Below, one piece after another: positions 5,212-5,734 of a stretch of 5,734 nt of DNA. A program made the translations under genes and the position numbers. This DNA is from Chloroflexia bacterium. GTDB taxonomy: Bacteria > Chloroflexota > Chloroflexia > Thermomicrobiales > CFX8. The notes below the pieces were generated by a model. The model saw nothing but the letters and a program-made list of their open reading frames with translations, was not told where the DNA came from and did no database searches. The stretch is taken from positions 1 through 5,734 of the forward strand of contig JACCZH010000406.1 in NCBI GenBank assembly GCA_013696045.1, written 5' to 3'. Every line of letters starts with the position of its first letter. Within the stretch, counting starts at the first letter, position 1.

Positions 5212-5734
5212 TTAGCCCTGGGACCGGCCGATCCTGGTCTGCCGCAGGCAGAACCGGACCGCCATGCCGGCGCCCAGCAACGTGATCAACCCCCAGAGGT
5301 AGCCTCCAAGAACGTCCGACGGCCAGTGAGCGCCGACGTAGATTCTGCTTACACCGGCGAGGATTATCGTCGTCATGGCTGCGATCCGGAAAGCGACTTG
5401 CAAGGGCCGGCTCGCCGTTAGCCGGGGCGCGAGGATAAATAGCATCCCATACAGCAACATTGCTCCCATGGCGTGGCCGCTCGGGAAGCCAAGTCCATCT
5501 GCAATTTCGGTGACCCTTACAACAGCTTCGCTGGGCCTTGGGCTGTCAAATATGGCCTTAAGCACACTGTTTAAGAGGCGCAGCGGGAAGGTGAGCAGGG
5601 TTAGCACCGCGGCCACCGGCTGCCGTAGTACCAGGAACAGTAGGCCAAACGTGACGGTAACGGCGGCCGCAACCAGTGTTGTTCCGATCCAGTTAACCAA
5701 CTCGAAGAGCCATGAGGTTTCATCAGGTATGTGT
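5212..5734 (-). CDS. PAP2-family membrane phosphatase (N terminus beyond right edge)
   Basis: An integral-membrane phosphatase of the type-2 phosphatidic acid phosphatase family, which removes phosphate from lipid phosphates such as phosphatidic acid or undecaprenyl diphosphate. All three signature motifs are intact. Counting from the TTG codon at 5700, they are K48-x6-R55-P56 (KAIFDSPRP), P73-S-G-H76, and S118-R119-x5-H125-x3-D129 (SRIYVGAHWPSD), where H76 and H125 are the expected catalytic histidines. Hydrophobic helices surround the motifs, and a short basic tail (RQTRIGRSQG) ends the protein. The TTG at 5700 is probably not the start: the frame stays open upstream to the window edge (encoding HIPDETSWLFE just before it), so the gene is partial and at least 173 residues long. 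The stop TAA is at 5212-5214. Specific substrate cannot be read from the sequence; undecaprenyl-diphosphate phosphatase (PgpB-like) is one possibility. Confidence 0.94.
   Translation of the reverse strand, partial: HIPDETSWLFELVNWIGTTLVAAAVTVTFGLLFLVLRQPVAAVLTLLTFPLRLLNSVLKAIFDSPRPSEAVVRVTEIADGLGFPSGHAMGAMLLYGMLFILAPRLTASRPLQVAFRIAAMTTIILAGVSRIYVGAHWPSDVLGGYLWGLITLLGAGMAVRFCLRQTRIGRSQG

Overview
This is a GC-rich bacterial window. The best taxonomic hint is the secreted protein at 1676-2914. It joins an RlpA-like double-psi beta-barrel to two 'PETGH ... GGxxVxGxP.SE ... PDG ... FER' modules, an architecture I associate mainly with Chloroflexota (Thermomicrobia- or Sphaerobacter-like genomes). 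The dispersed-repeat-like element at 2969-3071, with arms of the GAAGGATCTCT type, fits the same group. The assignment is an inference, because the window holds no marker gene.

Layout. Positions 1-211 (minus) carry the N-terminal part of a DUF309 protein cut by the left edge. A 136-bp divergent intergenic region separates it from a 390-residue metal-dependent ureohydrolase (348-1520, plus) with a perfect ribosome binding site. This enzyme would normally be called an agmatinase, but its long N-terminal extension and DRHSD second metal motif resemble the Ni-dependent guanidine hydrolases. Next on the plus strand is the secreted protein (about 1676-2914). Positions 2915-3273 have no credible gene and hold a 12-bp palindrome and a 103-bp MITE/REP-like inverted-repeat element. 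A two-helix membrane protein with a possible alpha-CTD-like helix-hairpin-helix tail follows (3274-3798). A 193-bp gap contains a 10-nt direct repeat and a 10-bp-arm palindrome. The window ends with a flippase-like (LPG_synthase_TM/UPF0104 type) membrane protein (3992-5143, plus) facing a PAP2 phosphatase (5212 to the right edge, minus). The PAP2 gene is open to the window end, so its true start lies outside.

How the genes relate. The genes do not form one obvious operon: gaps between co-directional genes are 155, 359 and 193 bp, and the two end genes point outward or converge. The enzyme may act in guanidine or guanidino-compound nitrogen use. The secreted protein is probably an envelope or extracellular protein. 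The last two genes may both handle lipids or isoprenoid phosphates at the membrane, but they are convergent and not co-transcribed. I saw no tRNA, rRNA, CRISPR array, transposase, phage gene or defence cassette. The window looks like ordinary chromosomal sequence with a few points worth checking, not a clear new system.
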